DNA of 64,000 bases from Scleromatobacter sp964418745 (GTDB lineage Bacteria; Pseudomonadota; Gammaproteobacteria; Burkholderiales; Burkholderiaceae_C). This document shows, piece by piece, positions 1 to 8,889 of the stretch. The number at the start of each line of letters is the position of its first letter. Position 1 is the stretch's first letter. A program made the translations under genes and the position numbers. The stretch lies in assembly GCA_964418745.1 (NCBI GenBank), contig CAYQMX010000012.1, forward strand, positions 124,001 through 188,000, given 5' to 3'. The notes under the pieces are model-generated. The model was not told where the DNA came from. It searched no databases and saw only the letters and a list, made by a program, of their open reading frames with translations.

Positions 1-896
1 TCGGACGCCTCGTGATGCCGGGATATAGCGCCCGTGTGGAACGAGCGATGGTCATCACGGTCGAAGGCTACGACTGGAACTGTCCGCAGCACATCACCCC
101 TCGATTCACCCAGGTTGAAATCGAGAAGGAGATTGCTCCGCTGCGAGATGAGATCGAACGCCTGAAGATAGCAGTTGCGAGCGACGGCACGACCGCACGG
201 GCGAATAGCCTTGGGGAAGGGCCGCTGAGGCTTCGCGTCACGGGCCTGCGCCAACTGACGCCTCGTGTGCGTGCCTATGAACTACGCACGGATGATGGCT
301 CTGTATTGCCCGCGGTGGCAGCCGGCGCGCACATCGACGTGCCTGTCCGACTCGCTGACGGCAGGGCAACCACGCGACGATATTCCATCTCCTCCGACCC
401 CGGTAGCCGGGACATGTACGAGATCGCGGTGCTCCGCGACGAGACGGGCGGCGGTGGCTCAGTATCTGTTCACGTGGACCTTCAACTGGGCATGACACTG
501 AACTGTGGAATGCCAGGCAACGATTTCCCTCTGCATGACGATGAGCGACCTGCGATATTGATTGCAGGTGGGATCGGCATTACCCCGATCAAGGCCATGG
601 CGCTGCAACTGAAGAGGGCAGGGCGCGCCGTTTCTCTCCACTATGCGGTTCGTTCTCGCGACCAGGCGCCTTTCCTGCCCCTCCTCGAGCATGTACTTGG
701 CTCAGATATCACGGTCTACCCAGCCGACGAGGCCCAACGAATTTGTCCACGGGACGTCGTTCTGGCGGCGCAAGCAAACACAGTGTTCTACGTTTGCGGG
801 CCGGAACGGCTGATCGAAGCCTTTCGTACGACTGCCAAGGAAGCAGGGATATCCGAAGAGCAAGTACTTTACGAGCGCTTCGTGACTTCCCATTGA
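1..896 (+). CDS. FMN/FAD-dependent ferredoxin oxidoreductase, C-terminal part of a flavin-oxidase fusion (5' truncated by window edge)
   Basis: The frame is open to the left edge (first whole codon at base 3), so the true start lies outside. Numbering from the GTG at base 12, residues 1-35 match the C-terminal tail of pyridoxamine-phosphate-oxidase-like flavoproteins (key stretch DWNCPQHITPRF). A helical linker (about 36-65) leads to a ferredoxin-reductase module: flavin-binding RRYS (123-126), nucleotide-binding GGIGITP (186-192) and VCGPE (261-265). The usual C-terminal 2Fe-2S domain of phthalate-dioxygenase-reductase relatives is absent and is encoded by the next gene, 6 bases downstream. 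Inference: it passes electrons from NAD(P)H through flavin to that ferredoxin in a catabolic or detoxifying reaction. The substrate is unknown. Confidence 0.85.
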   Translation, partial: GRLVMPGYSARVERAMVITVEGYDWNCPQHITPRFTQVEIEKEIAPLRDEIERLKIAVASDGTTARANSLGEGPLRLRVTGLRQLTPRVRAYELRTDDGSVLPAVAAGAHIDVPVRLADGRATTRRYSISSDPGSRDMYEIAVLRDETGGGGSVSVHVDLQLGMTLNCGMPGNDFPLHDDERPAILIAGGIGITPIKAMALQLKRAGRAVSLHYAVRSRDQAPFLPLLEHVLGSDITVYPADEAQRICPRDVVLAAQANTVFYVCGPERLIEAFRTTAKEAGISEEQVLYERFVTSH

Positions 897-902
897 AATG
901 GG

Positions 903-1175
903 ATGAACCGCCCCGTGACGGTAACTCTTCGGCGGAGTGGTAAACGCGTCGATGTCGCGGCGGAGCAGAGCATCCTTGAAGCGGTCGAGGCGGCGGGCGT
1001 GGCTACGATGTCCGGTTGCCGAATCGGAACCTGCGGGACCTGCCGGGTCAAAGTTGTCGGTGGCGAAGCTGAGCACCGCGATACGGTACTCACTGACGTC
1101 GAACGAGATGGCGGAAGGCTGATGTGTATTTGCGTGTCACGCGCAAACGGTGCTGAACTTACCCTTGATCTGTAG
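903..1175 (+). CDS. 2Fe-2S plant-type ferredoxin
   Basis: This 90-residue protein has the plant-type cluster ligands C39, C44 and C47 (C-x4-C-x2-C) and C75, with C77 close by. It begins 6 bases after the reductase stop and is surely co-transcribed with it. In phthalate-dioxygenase-reductase-type enzymes this domain is usually fused to the reductase C terminus, so the pair looks like a split version of that chain. Role by family: one-electron carrier from the flavoprotein to an oxygenase or other acceptor. No oxygenase is visible in the window. Confidence 0.88.
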   Translation: MNRPVTVTLRRSGKRVDVAAEQSILEAVEAAGVATMSGCRIGTCGTCRVKVVGGEAEHRDTVLTDVERDGGRLMCICVSRANGAELTLDL

Positions 1176-1537
1176 GATCCAGCAGGCTCGATGTGGGCGT
1201 CCTGCACCCCCTGCAGATGATCGCGATATCGAAGGCGTCGAACTGGTCGAACACCAGAGGGTCGAGTTAGGCAGTTGAACATGCATAGAAGCCATCCGCC
1301 CCTTCTCGTCGACTGGCCTACTGCGGCATAACCTTCGATTCAACAGGCCTCTGCCAAATGCAATTCAGCCGCGCCTTGGCGCACTTCGTCGCAAGGAAGT
1401 GCGTATCTTGCACCGAACTGCATACAGTCACTCACTGTTGTCTGCCAGACAGCTCACGTCACCGTCGCGATGTCGGGCGCCTGGATCGGGCGAAACACCG
1501 AATCGCATTCGCAATGCTTCAGTACTCATTGAACACC
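1176..1537. other. gene-free stretch before the first DJ-1/PfpI gene
   Basis: About 360 bases with no convincing gene. The open frame that reaches back from the downstream gene to base 1358 lacks protein-like sequence before the signal peptide, so I treat it as leader. No clear terminator or regulatory repeat was seen. Confidence 0.5.
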
Positions 1538-2713
1538 ATGAAACCCAAGACGCACCGGCCCCTCGCGGGCCTCCTGTTGATCTGCGCGGTCTTTGCCGCC
1601 CAGGCCGCTAACGAGCAGCCGAATCTCAAGTCGACAGCAGAGAAGCCCGGCGGAATTGCCAAGACGACCTATGTCTGCCAAATGGCGAATCACCACCACA
1701 TGTCTTCGAACGGGCCTGCCAAGGAGTACGACAAGCCCGGCATCTGTCCGGCTGACGGCACGGAACTAATCGCCAAGAACTCGCGCTTGCGCGTCGCCGT
1801 GCTGGTGTTCGAGGGTGTTCAGGACATCGACTATGCCGGCCCGATGGAGGTGTTCGGTCAGACCGGAGCCACCCTCTTCACGGTGGGCGCGACGACCGAT
1901 GCCGTGCACTCCACCTACGGTGTCCAGATGCAGCCCGACTTCGACATCGACCACGCACCGGTCGCCGATGTGTTGTTGGTGCCCGGTGGCAATGTCGGTG
2001 TCGTGATGCGCGACCCCAAGGTGCTGGAATGGCTGCGTCAGCGCAACGGCGATACGGGCACCGTGCTGTCGGTGTGCACAGGCGCCTTCATTCTGGGCCA
2101 GGCCGGGTTGCTCGATGGCTTGTCGGCGAGCACCATAGCCGGGGCCAGCGATCAGCTCGCGAAGATGTTTCCCAAGGCCAAGGTCGTGACGGACCGTCGC
2201 TATGTCGACAACGGCAGGATCGTCACTACCGGTGGCTTGTCGGCCGGCCTTGATGGTGCACTGCATGTGGTTGAGCGTGAGCTGGGGCGGCTGCGTGCTG
2301 AAGACGTGGCGCGCGGCATCGAATACGAGTGGCGACCCGACGGCAAGGGTGGTTTCGGGCTTCTGGCAGGCAATCAGATTCCCGACCTTGGCCACTTCTT
2401 GCCAGAAGGTGCGTCGTGGGAGCGCTTCGAAGACCAGGGTGACACCAAGCGGTGGGTTGTACGAGGCCATCTAGGCACTGACATGAACGCGCAGACCTTC
2501 CTGAATTCGAGCGCGAAGCAGATCGCGGACGAAGCTTGGACCCTGGTCGCGGACCCCGACCAGATGCGTCGCAGTTTTGTCCGAACAAAGGACGGTCAGT
2601 CATGGAGATTCGATCTGTCACTGACCCCTGAAACAGCGACCTCGACCTATCAACTCACTCTTGCCGTTCAGCAGGTCATGGCTGACAGTCCATCGAGACC
2701 GGCCAAGTCCTAA
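1538..2713 (+). CDS. Exported DJ-1/PfpI (GATase1-like) protein with N-terminal metal-binding-like motif
   Basis: The start at 1538 is chosen because it yields a clean signal peptide (residues 1-24, ending AAQAA); the frame runs further upstream but that part is not protein-like. The mature N terminus has a Y-V-C ... P-G-x-C-P motif (about 45-71) resembling heavy-metal-binding domains. Residues 84 onward form a DJ-1/PfpI domain with a conserved acid (E104) and the nucleophile-elbow cysteine C180 in SVCTGAF. The last 110 residues are an uncharacterised extension. Predicted periplasmic. A paralogue of the same layout lies at 17529-18662 on the other strand. DJ-1/PfpI proteins act as glyoxalases, amidases, hydratases or stress proteins; which applies here cannot be told. 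Confidence 0.85.
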   Translation: MKPKTHRPLAGLLLICAVFAAQAANEQPNLKSTAEKPGGIAKTTYVCQMANHHHMSSNGPAKEYDKPGICPADGTELIAKNSRLRVAVLVFEGVQDIDYAGPMEVFGQTGATLFTVGATTDAVHSTYGVQMQPDFDIDHAPVADVLLVPGGNVGVVMRDPKVLEWLRQRNGDTGTVLSVCTGAFILGQAGLLDGLSASTIAGASDQLAKMFPKAKVVTDRRYVDNGRIVTTGGLSAGLDGALHVVERELGRLRAEDVARGIEYEWRPDGKGGFGLLAGNQIPDLGHFLPEGASWERFEDQGDTKRWVVRGHLGTDMNAQTFLNSSAKQIADEAWTLVADPDQMRRSFVRTKDGQSWRFDLSLTPETATSTYQLTLAVQQVMADSPSRPAKS

Positions 2714-2725
2714 TCGTCACTGTCA

Positions 2726-3310
2726 TCACGGCCGTGCCGGTGTGGCCCGGCCGCCCCTGGCAGGCCCCAAAACAGGAGCTGTGGCATCCCAAGCTTGCAG
2801 AACTTGCTGGAGGGTCAGCAGGTCATGCCGCAGCGCCGCAGAGTCTGGATTGTCCAGTGGCGCCGCATTGTCGGTCGACTTGATCAGCAAGCTCAGTCCG
2901 GCCTCGACCACTAGACGCGATGACATGCCGTTGAGTGTTTCGTGCAGGGCCGCCAGTGCATGGGTCGTGCGGGGTGAAGCGCTTCAAGTCATCACCGGTA
3001 TGGCAATGGATACGCCCTTCGAGACCATCCCGTCCAAGGCATTCTTCATTGGACTGCTCACGCCGGGAGCGTACTCGGCGCTGGCAACGAGCAAGGCGTT
3101 GACGCCGGCGACGTCACGACGAAGATGCGCGACCGCGCCAGGTTCGCTCGTTTCGAGGTACGGGTTGAACAAGGGCAAGTCACCGAGACCAGGATAGACC
3201 GTGATGTGCAAGCCTGGAGGTGCGCAGTCCACGGCCATGGCTAACATGGCCTTGTTGGTCGACGCTTTGCGCAAGCTGCCAGGCAGGGCCAGTGCCGTGA
3301 GTGGTCTCAT
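2726..3310 (-). pseudogene. NADPH-dependent FMN reductase interrupted by an in-frame TGA
   Basis: Read on the minus strand, codons 1-108 give a typical FMN reductase N terminus (LPGSLRKASTN flavin-phosphate loop, GDLPLFN, then EYAPG and MKNALD). A TGA at 2986-2984 stops it, but the same frame continues with SASPRTTHALAALHETLNGM and RLVVEAGLSL, the normal C-terminal half. The whole would be 194 residues, normal for the family. No shift of frame is needed, only loss of one sense codon. It is convergent with the DJ-1 gene and follows the tautomerase gene by 39 bases. Either a recent nonsense mutation or a sequencing error. Confidence 0.8.
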
Positions 3311-3349
3311 CGGGGGTCATGCTTGGCGAGCGCGGTGGCCAGGCGTTGA

Positions 3350-3742
3350 TCAACCTTGGTGGTAGCGATACTCCTGGGTTCGACCGCCATAGCCGTAGGC
3401 GGTCGCCCTGACGTCCTGCACATAGATGTAGCTCTCTTCATGCAGGTCACCCAACAGACTGGCAAACGCCTCGAAGGCCTCGTGGATGTACTGCGCCTTC
3501 TCGGCCTTGCTGTTGGTCTCGTCGGTGATCTTGATGTCGAAGTAGATGCTGTTCTTGCGATGTTCTGTCAGGGACTTGCCGGCGACGATCCAATGTTCCG
3601 GATCCACATAGTCGATGGCGATCGAAGTGACCTTGGGGTCCTTGTGAAGTATCCGGGAGGTGAGATCGATCAGGATGTTGGAGATGTCACGCGTCATGGC
3701 TGGCGAGCCTTTGGCACTGACTTTGACGTTGAGTATGGGCAC
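3350..3742 (-). CDS. Tautomerase family protein (4-oxalocrotonate tautomerase-like)
   Basis: A 130-residue protein beginning (GTG)-Pro-Ile-Leu-Asn-Val, so Pro2 becomes the N-terminal catalytic base after methionine removal, the hallmark of the superfamily. The GTG start is supported by AAAGGA about 8 bases upstream and by the need for Pro at position 2. It is about twice as long as the short 62-residue 4-OT subunits, so it belongs to a longer tautomerase group. Key features: KVTSIAIDYVDPEHW in the middle, a YGYGGRTQEYR tail. It lies upstream of the broken FMN reductase on the same strand. The substrate cannot be inferred. Confidence 0.85.
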   Translation of the reverse strand: MPILNVKVSAKGSPAMTRDISNILIDLTSRILHKDPKVTSIAIDYVDPEHWIVAGKSLTEHRKNSIYFDIKITDETNSKAEKAQYIHEAFEAFASLLGDLHEESYIYVQDVRATAYGYGGRTQEYRYHQG

Positions 3743-4095
3743 GGATGCTTCCTTTCTTTGCCGCAGTGGTGCGACGTGTCTACTTTAGGCACGTCCATGT
3801 GCGTTCTGAACTATCGCCACCTGCAAGGCACTGTTGCTGGACGTGAGCGTTGTGAGGGTGCCGGGCATGAGCCGGAATCCGTGCAAGCGTCAAGTCTGTC
3901 TCTCCGAATCGGGAACGATCGACAGGGGCCGTTATCGACTCCTTGGAGCCTGCGTTGTGTCCGATCAACTGCGTGCGAACCCTCCGCGCGGACGGCGCGC
4001 GATGGCGCGGCTGCCTTGCACCGTTGCGTAAGGCGCAAGAGATTCTTGCTTCAGGCTGCACTTCCGTTTTCGCTCGTGCCCGGCAACAGTGCGCC

Positions 4096-5316
4096 ATGCC
4101 CGTCGAATCGACATCCGACATGCTTCACCCTGCCCAGGCCACCGCGGTCAGGGGCCACACTGGCCAAGTCTTTGCGTTGGGCCTGGCCCAGGTGCTGGCT
4201 TGGGGTTCGTCGACCTACCTGCCTGCCGCGGTGGTCGGCCCGGTTTGCGCCAGCCTGGGTGTGACACGCGGGACTTTTTTTGCGGCGTTCTCGTTGTCAC
4301 TCGTGGTCATGGCGGCGGCCGGCCCCAAAGTCGGCCGCACCATAGACCGGCAGGGCGGTCGACAGGTGCTGCGCTTGTCAAATTTGGTTCTCGCGGGTGG
4401 CCTGGTGATGCTGTCACTGGCCAACGGTGTAGCCGGACTCTTCATCGCATGGTGCGCGATGGGCCTGGGCATGAGCCTGGGTCTGTACGACGCTGCCTTT
4501 GCAGCTCTGGTCCATCAGCACGGCCGATCAGCGAGCCGGTTGATCGTGGGCATCAGTCTGGTGGGTGGATTCGCCAGCACCGTTGCGTGGCCCTTGTCGG
4601 GCTGGATGGTCGAGCACTGGGGTTGGCGCAGCTGCTGCCAGGCATGGGCGGTGGCACACCTGTGCATCGGACTTTTTATACACGGGTACTTCGTCAGCAG
4701 CAGGCGAGCTGCTCAGGGCGGAGTGGTGCGGTCCGAAAGTGGCACGGTCAGCCAACCCCCAGCTCGGCCAGCCACCGACATGGCTTGGTTGCTGGTCTTC
4801 TCCGGTACCACGGCCTTTGTCACCTCGGCCATGGCGGTCCACCTGCCGGCCCTGTTGACAGCCACCGGATCCAGCATGAGTCAGGCTTTGCTGGCCGGCA
4901 GCCTGCTGGGCCCGGCGCAAGTGGCTGCCCGCCTGGCCGAGTTCGGTTTGTCACAGCGCTTCAAGGTGCACCCGTTGGCAACCGCGCGCACGGCCACTGT
5001 GCTCCATCCCTTGGCTTGCGTTGTACTCGGACTGGTGGGTTCCCTGCCCTTCGCAGGGGCCTGCTTTTCGGTTCTGCATGGTGCAGGCAACGGCATGGTG
5101 TCGGTGGCGCGTGGTGTTTTGCCGTTGGCGCTGTTCGGGCCGGGCGCCTATGGCGCCATCACCGGCAGGCTGGCGCTGGTCGGCAGGTCGATGCAAGCCC
5201 TGGCGCCCTTCACCTTCGCAATCGTCATGGAACATCGCGGTGCGGCGCAGGCCTTGTGGCTGTCCGGCGCGATGTCGGTGGCGGCGCTGGTCTCGCTGTT
5301 GCAACTGCGCCGGTGA
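4096..5316 (+). CDS. MFS transporter
   Basis: A 406-residue polytopic membrane protein with about twelve hydrophobic segments. The start at 4096 removes an upstream stretch without protein character. It has a loop-2-type motif (GPKVGRTIDRQGGR) after the second segment, normal for major facilitator carriers. The overall pattern (YLPAAVVGPVCASLGV in segment 1, VGGFASTVAWPLSGWM in segment 5) resembles the uncharacterised MFS carriers common in Burkholderiales. It is divergent from the tautomerase gene across about 350 bases and convergent with the PEP-mutase-family gene. Substrate unknown; perhaps uptake or efflux of the compound handled by its neighbours. Confidence 0.85.
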   Translation: MPVESTSDMLHPAQATAVRGHTGQVFALGLAQVLAWGSSTYLPAAVVGPVCASLGVTRGTFFAAFSLSLVVMAAAGPKVGRTIDRQGGRQVLRLSNLVLAGGLVMLSLANGVAGLFIAWCAMGLGMSLGLYDAAFAALVHQHGRSASRLIVGISLVGGFASTVAWPLSGWMVEHWGWRSCCQAWAVAHLCIGLFIHGYFVSSRRAAQGGVVRSESGTVSQPPARPATDMAWLLVFSGTTAFVTSAMAVHLPALLTATGSSMSQALLAGSLLGPAQVAARLAEFGLSQRFKVHPLATARTATVLHPLACVVLGLVGSLPFAGACFSVLHGAGNGMVSVARGVLPLALFGPGAYGAITGRLALVGRSMQALAPFTFAIVMEHRGAAQALWLSGAMSVAALVSLLQLRR

Positions 5317-5482
5317 CACGCCAGTGGCAGGATCAGCCACCCCATGTGTCCCCATCGTTCTGTCGCAATGACAGGCTCGAGGTGAACAATAGCCGGCTGG
5401 GGCGGCATTCAGCGAGTGGCAATGCTGTAGAACCACGCGCGTTTGGAAAAGACCACCACATAGACTTGGTGATGATGGTGAT

Positions 5483-6337
5483 TTACGTGTCGCTGAGTCG
5501 GTTCAATTGGGCGTCGAAGAAGCGGTTGAGTTCGCCTCCGGACAATGCGTCGGTGAATCCGTCAAAGCGTCCCTCTGTGGCCAGCAGCTGCGCCGCCCGT
5601 GCAAAGCCTCCCCAGGCCGATCGGGCCAACGCACCGCCTATGCTCACACGGCGCACACCGAGTTCTGCGATATCCGCGAGCGTGAGGTCGCTGGGCCAGC
5701 CGACCAACAGGTTCAGGGGCTTCGGCGCCACTGCGGCCACGGCGGCTGCGATTTGTTCACGGCTGCGCAGGCCTGGCGCGTAAAGGCAATCGGCGCCGGC
5801 ATTGGCGTAGGCGCGCAGGCGCGTCAGGGTCTCGTCGAGGTCAGGCCGGCCGACCAGGAAGCATTCGGCGCGGCCCACCAGCAGAGTGTCGCCGCCGGTG
5901 CGGTCGATGGCATGGCGTGCAGCACACAGGCGTTCCACGGCATCGTCGATCGGGAAGAGAGGCTGGGTCGCATCCCCCGTGGCGTCTTCAATGGACAGGC
6001 CTGCGACACCGGCTTCGACCGCCAGGCCAACGCTTTCGGCCACGTCTGCCGGGCTGCTGCCGAAGCCGCTCTCGAAGTCGGCATTCAGCGGCAAATCGGT
6101 GGCCTCGGCGATCTCGTGAAGATGTGCCAGCACCTGATCGCGCGACAGCGCGTTGTCGGCCCGGCCCAACGACCAGGCCAGGCCCGCGCTGGTGCTGGCC
6201 AGGGCCTTGAAGCCCAGACCCTGCAGGTAGCGCGCACTGCCCACGTCCCAGGGGTTGGGAATCAGGAAGCAGCCTGACTCGTGCAGCTTGCGAAAGCTGC
6301 GGCGCTTGTCAGCGGTACTGGTTGTGCGGTTGGTCAT
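5483..6337 (-). CDS. Isocitrate lyase / phosphoenolpyruvate mutase family protein
   Basis: A 284-residue TIM-barrel protein. Recognisable elements are FLIPNPWDVGSAR near the N terminus, LNADFESGFG (metal-binding acids), GLSIEDATG, and LVGRAECFLVGR followed by DCLYAPGL. This is the usual pattern of the short PEPM/ICL group that includes oxaloacetate decarboxylases and 2-methylisocitrate-lyase-like enzymes. The reaction expected is cleavage or formation of a C-C or C-P bond alpha to a carboxylate. Its gene is convergent with the MFS gene and lies downstream of phzF on the same strand, so the two may be co-transcribed. Exact substrate not predictable. Confidence 0.87.
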   Translation of the reverse strand: MTNRTTSTADKRRSFRKLHESGCFLIPNPWDVGSARYLQGLGFKALASTSAGLAWSLGRADNALSRDQVLAHLHEIAEATDLPLNADFESGFGSSPADVAESVGLAVEAGVAGLSIEDATGDATQPLFPIDDAVERLCAARHAIDRTGGDTLLVGRAECFLVGRPDLDETLTRLRAYANAGADCLYAPGLRSREQIAAAVAAVAPKPLNLLVGWPSDLTLADIAELGVRRVSIGGALARSAWGGFARAAQLLATEGRFDGFTDALSGGELNRFFDAQLNRLSDT

Positions 6338-6501
6338 GCGGGCTCCAGACAGACTTGGGGCGTGATCTTGTCCTACGCCAGTGGCCGTCAGTTCGGCATC
6401 GCCGGGTTGGCCTGCTCGCGTCAGGAGTTCGACCAGTGCGCCAGGGCAGGATCGATTGTTCTACGGGCTGGTTCTTGAACTGCTGCTGTCGGCATCCAGC
6501 G

Positions 6502-7374
6502 CTACATGATTCGTGCAGTACCAGAGACACGAATCGACGCGCCCATTTCGGATGATATTTCTGCTCTCAAGCGCGAACGAATGCCCATGTCCTCACCTTG
6601 CACGACCTCGATGTAGCCGCCGTGAGGCCAATTGATGTCGCGCAAGTAGCCCGCCAATGCGGCGGTACCTGCACCCGTTGCCGGGTCTTCATAGACACCC
6701 CCTGACGCAAACGGATTGCGTGTATGGAAGAGATTCGAGGTCTCGGCATAGGCAAGGACGATGGTGACCAGCCCGGCGGCCTGCATCAGTCTGCGACCTG
6801 CTGCAAGGTCGTAGCGCATGGCTGAAAGCGCCGTGCGTGTCCTGAGTCCCAATATCAAATGGTCCGCTCCGGCATGAGCGAGTGCAGCCGGGATGCGCGG
6901 GTCCATGTCACTTGGCGAATAGCCAAACAAGTCCAGGACTGCCGACACCAGACTGGGCGGCGCCGATTTGCTGTGTGTCGGGGGGGACTGCAATGCCGCC
7001 AAGAAGAGGTTGGATTCTTTTCGGCCTTCGACTGTGATCGCGGCTTGATTGAGGGTCAAGGCAAAGACCCCATTGCCACGACGAAGCGCCAACGCAGCGC
7101 CCAGGGCAATCGTTGCATGACCGCAAAATGGAACCTCTGATTCGGGTGAAAAGTAGCGCACACGCCAACCATCGCCCAGCGGAGCAGCAAATACGGTTTC
7201 CGAAAATCCAACCTCTGCCGCGATGCGCTGCATTTCCGTCTCGTCAGGCAAGAACTCGGCAATGAGCACACCAGCTGGGTTACCCCCTGAATCGCCGTCG
7301 GAAAATGCTGCAATTTTTTGGACTTGCACGGACTGCCTCGTTTGCAATGTTCTGGGTCGGACGGCAATGGCCAT
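6502..7374 (-). CDS. PhzF family isomerase/epimerase-like protein
   Basis: A 290-residue protein with the two-lobed PhzF pattern: GNPAGV near the N terminus, GFSETVFA with the conserved catalytic glutamate, FCGHATIALG, and DPATGAGTAALAGYL in the second lobe. PhzF relatives catalyse isomerisation or epimerisation of small acids. In the absence of phenazine genes this one is probably not for phenazine. The first 18 residues look unlike the family, which usually begins just before the QVQKIAAF strand, so the true start may be an internal GTG. Confidence 0.87.
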   Translation of the reverse strand: MAIAVRPRTLQTRQSVQVQKIAAFSDGDSGGNPAGVLIAEFLPDETEMQRIAAEVGFSETVFAAPLGDGWRVRYFSPESEVPFCGHATIALGAALALRRGNGVFALTLNQAAITVEGRKESNLFLAALQSPPTHSKSAPPSLVSAVLDLFGYSPSDMDPRIPAALAHAGADHLILGLRTRTALSAMRYDLAAGRRLMQAAGLVTIVLAYAETSNLFHTRNPFASGGVYEDPATGAGTAALAGYLRDINWPHGGYIEVVQGEDMGIRSRLRAEISSEMGASIRVSGTARIM

Positions 7375-7540
7375 CCCTTGAATGCTGCCTACTTCATCTT
7401 AGCGAACGGAGGCCATTTGGTCGACGCGGCCCAGGGGTCGAGCTTGCGCATGATGGTTCCTGCTGTTGCCATGGCGGGCCAGTCCAGGAGGAACTTGCCT
7501 CTGGTGCCCGCCTCGCGTTCGCTGAACACCGAATTCTGCC

Positions 7541-8815
7541 TCAGGCGGACCGCTGAAGATGATCAACTGGCTTCGGCCTGGCGTCCTGTCCTGCCTGACG
7601 CACGATGGCTCTTCCACCGCGTCCCACCCAGGTACTTGTCCATCGACCCTGGACCAGACGCAGCAGGGTCAGCATGACGGCAGGTACGACGGCGAAGGCG
7701 ACGAATCCCCACAGGTAGGTTCCGGTGTAACGCCTCGACTGCCCCATTGCATTCGGGATGAAGCCGCCTCCGAATGCACCGATCTCACCGATCATGGAGA
7801 CAACCACCGCGGTGGTTGTCGGCCACCGCAACGGGACCAACTGAAACAGTGCACCGCTTCCCGTGCCGAGCAATATGAAGTACAGCGCGAGAAGAAGGGT
7901 GGTTGTCGCCAGTGATGCGCTGGCCAGCCCGCTCAGCACCAACGTCACCGAGACCAGCAGCAGCACGGCACTGAGAACATTGATGCCGCCGAAGCGGTCG
8001 GCGAACTGTCCTCCAACGACGCGCGCCACAGCGCTCATCAGCGTCGCCAGCATCGTCAGCTGACCGGCCTCGACTTTGGTCACCTTAAACTGGTCGTAGA
8101 AATAGGTCGGCAGGAAGCTTGCAACGCCAATGAAACCCCCGGCGGTCACGATGTAGATCGCGCTGAAAATCCAGCCGTCCTTCTCGAACAAGCAGCTCAG
8201 ATGCGCCCGCAGGCTTTGACGCGATCGGTCTGGCGGCTCCTTCGCAACGGACCACATCACCGCCATCGGCAGCAGCATGGTCGCGGCGGCCAGACCATAG
8301 ACCGCCTGCCATCCGAACCTCGCCGCGAGCGGCGGCGCAAACAGCACCGCGAGGACGGTACCGGAATTGCCAGCGCCTGCGATACCCATTGCCAGCCCCT
8401 TCAGGTGCGGCGGATACCAGCCACTTCCCAGGCTCAGCGCAACGCCGAAACTGGCTCCGGCGATTCCCAGCAGCCCCCCCATGGCCAGAACCTGGCCGTA
8501 GCTGTTGACGAATTTGCTGCCGTAACCGAGTACGAGCACGATCAAGCCCATCTCGACCATCGCCGCGCTCTTGCGACCGACGTACTGCGCGAGTACGCCG
8601 AGCGGAAAGCGAATCAGTGCTCCGGCCAAGATCGGCACGGAGATCATGAAGCCCTTCTGTGCAGGTGTCAGCGAAAACGACTCGCTGATGAAGGGCGCCA
8701 TCGCACCATTCAGCACCCAGACTGCGAAGCAGAAATCGAAGTAGAGGAACGACGCCAGCAGCGTCGGCCAATGGCCTGTCCGGAGAAACGATCGAAAGTG
8801 AGGCATCTCGAACAT
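7541..8815 (-). CDS. MFS transporter of the nitrate/nitrite porter (NNP/NarK-like) type
   Basis: A 424-residue, roughly twelve-segment membrane protein. The segment FDFCFAVWVLNG, the run ILAGALIRFPLG and the signature GSGWYPPHLKGLAMGIAGAGNSGTV (broken here only for description; the W-Y-P-P and G-I-A-G-A-G-N-S-G parts are diagnostic) match nitrate/nitrite porters. No nitrate reductase is nearby, so the real substrate may differ. The gene is followed by PhzF and preceded by a LysR gene on the same strand with a 74-base gap, which may regulate it. Confidence 0.83.
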   Translation of the reverse strand: MFEMPHFRSFLRTGHWPTLLASFLYFDFCFAVWVLNGAMAPFISESFSLTPAQKGFMISVPILAGALIRFPLGVLAQYVGRKSAAMVEMGLIVLVLGYGSKFVNSYGQVLAMGGLLGIAGASFGVALSLGSGWYPPHLKGLAMGIAGAGNSGTVLAVLFAPPLAARFGWQAVYGLAAATMLLPMAVMWSVAKEPPDRSRQSLRAHLSCLFEKDGWIFSAIYIVTAGGFIGVASFLPTYFYDQFKVTKVEAGQLTMLATLMSAVARVVGGQFADRFGGINVLSAVLLLVSVTLVLSGLASASLATTTLLLALYFILLGTGSGALFQLVPLRWPTTTAVVVSMIGEIGAFGGGFIPNAMGQSRRYTGTYLWGFVAFAVVPAVMLTLLRLVQGRWTSTWVGRGGRAIVRQAGQDARPKPVDHLQRSA

Positions 8816-8889
8816 CCAGACAAGGTGCGGAGCAAGCTCGATTGTGGGCGCAGCGAGGGGCGTTGTCGACGTGGTGATCGAACGCTTGG

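Noticed and set aside
890..903. CCCATT-GA-AATGGG palindrome at the reductase stop
   Set aside because: The two-base loop is too tight for a hairpin, and it lies directly before the ferredoxin start, where a terminator is unlikely.
2984..2986. Selenocysteine at the TGA of the FMN reductase
   Set aside because: FMN reductases have no selenocysteine at this place and no insertion hairpin was seen; a nonsense change is simpler.
4089..5783. 564-codon plus-strand open frame across the MFS gene
   Set aside because: It lies in another frame of the real MFS gene, has arginine/glycine-rich shadow composition and runs past the stop of that gene into the opposite-strand PEP-mutase-family gene.
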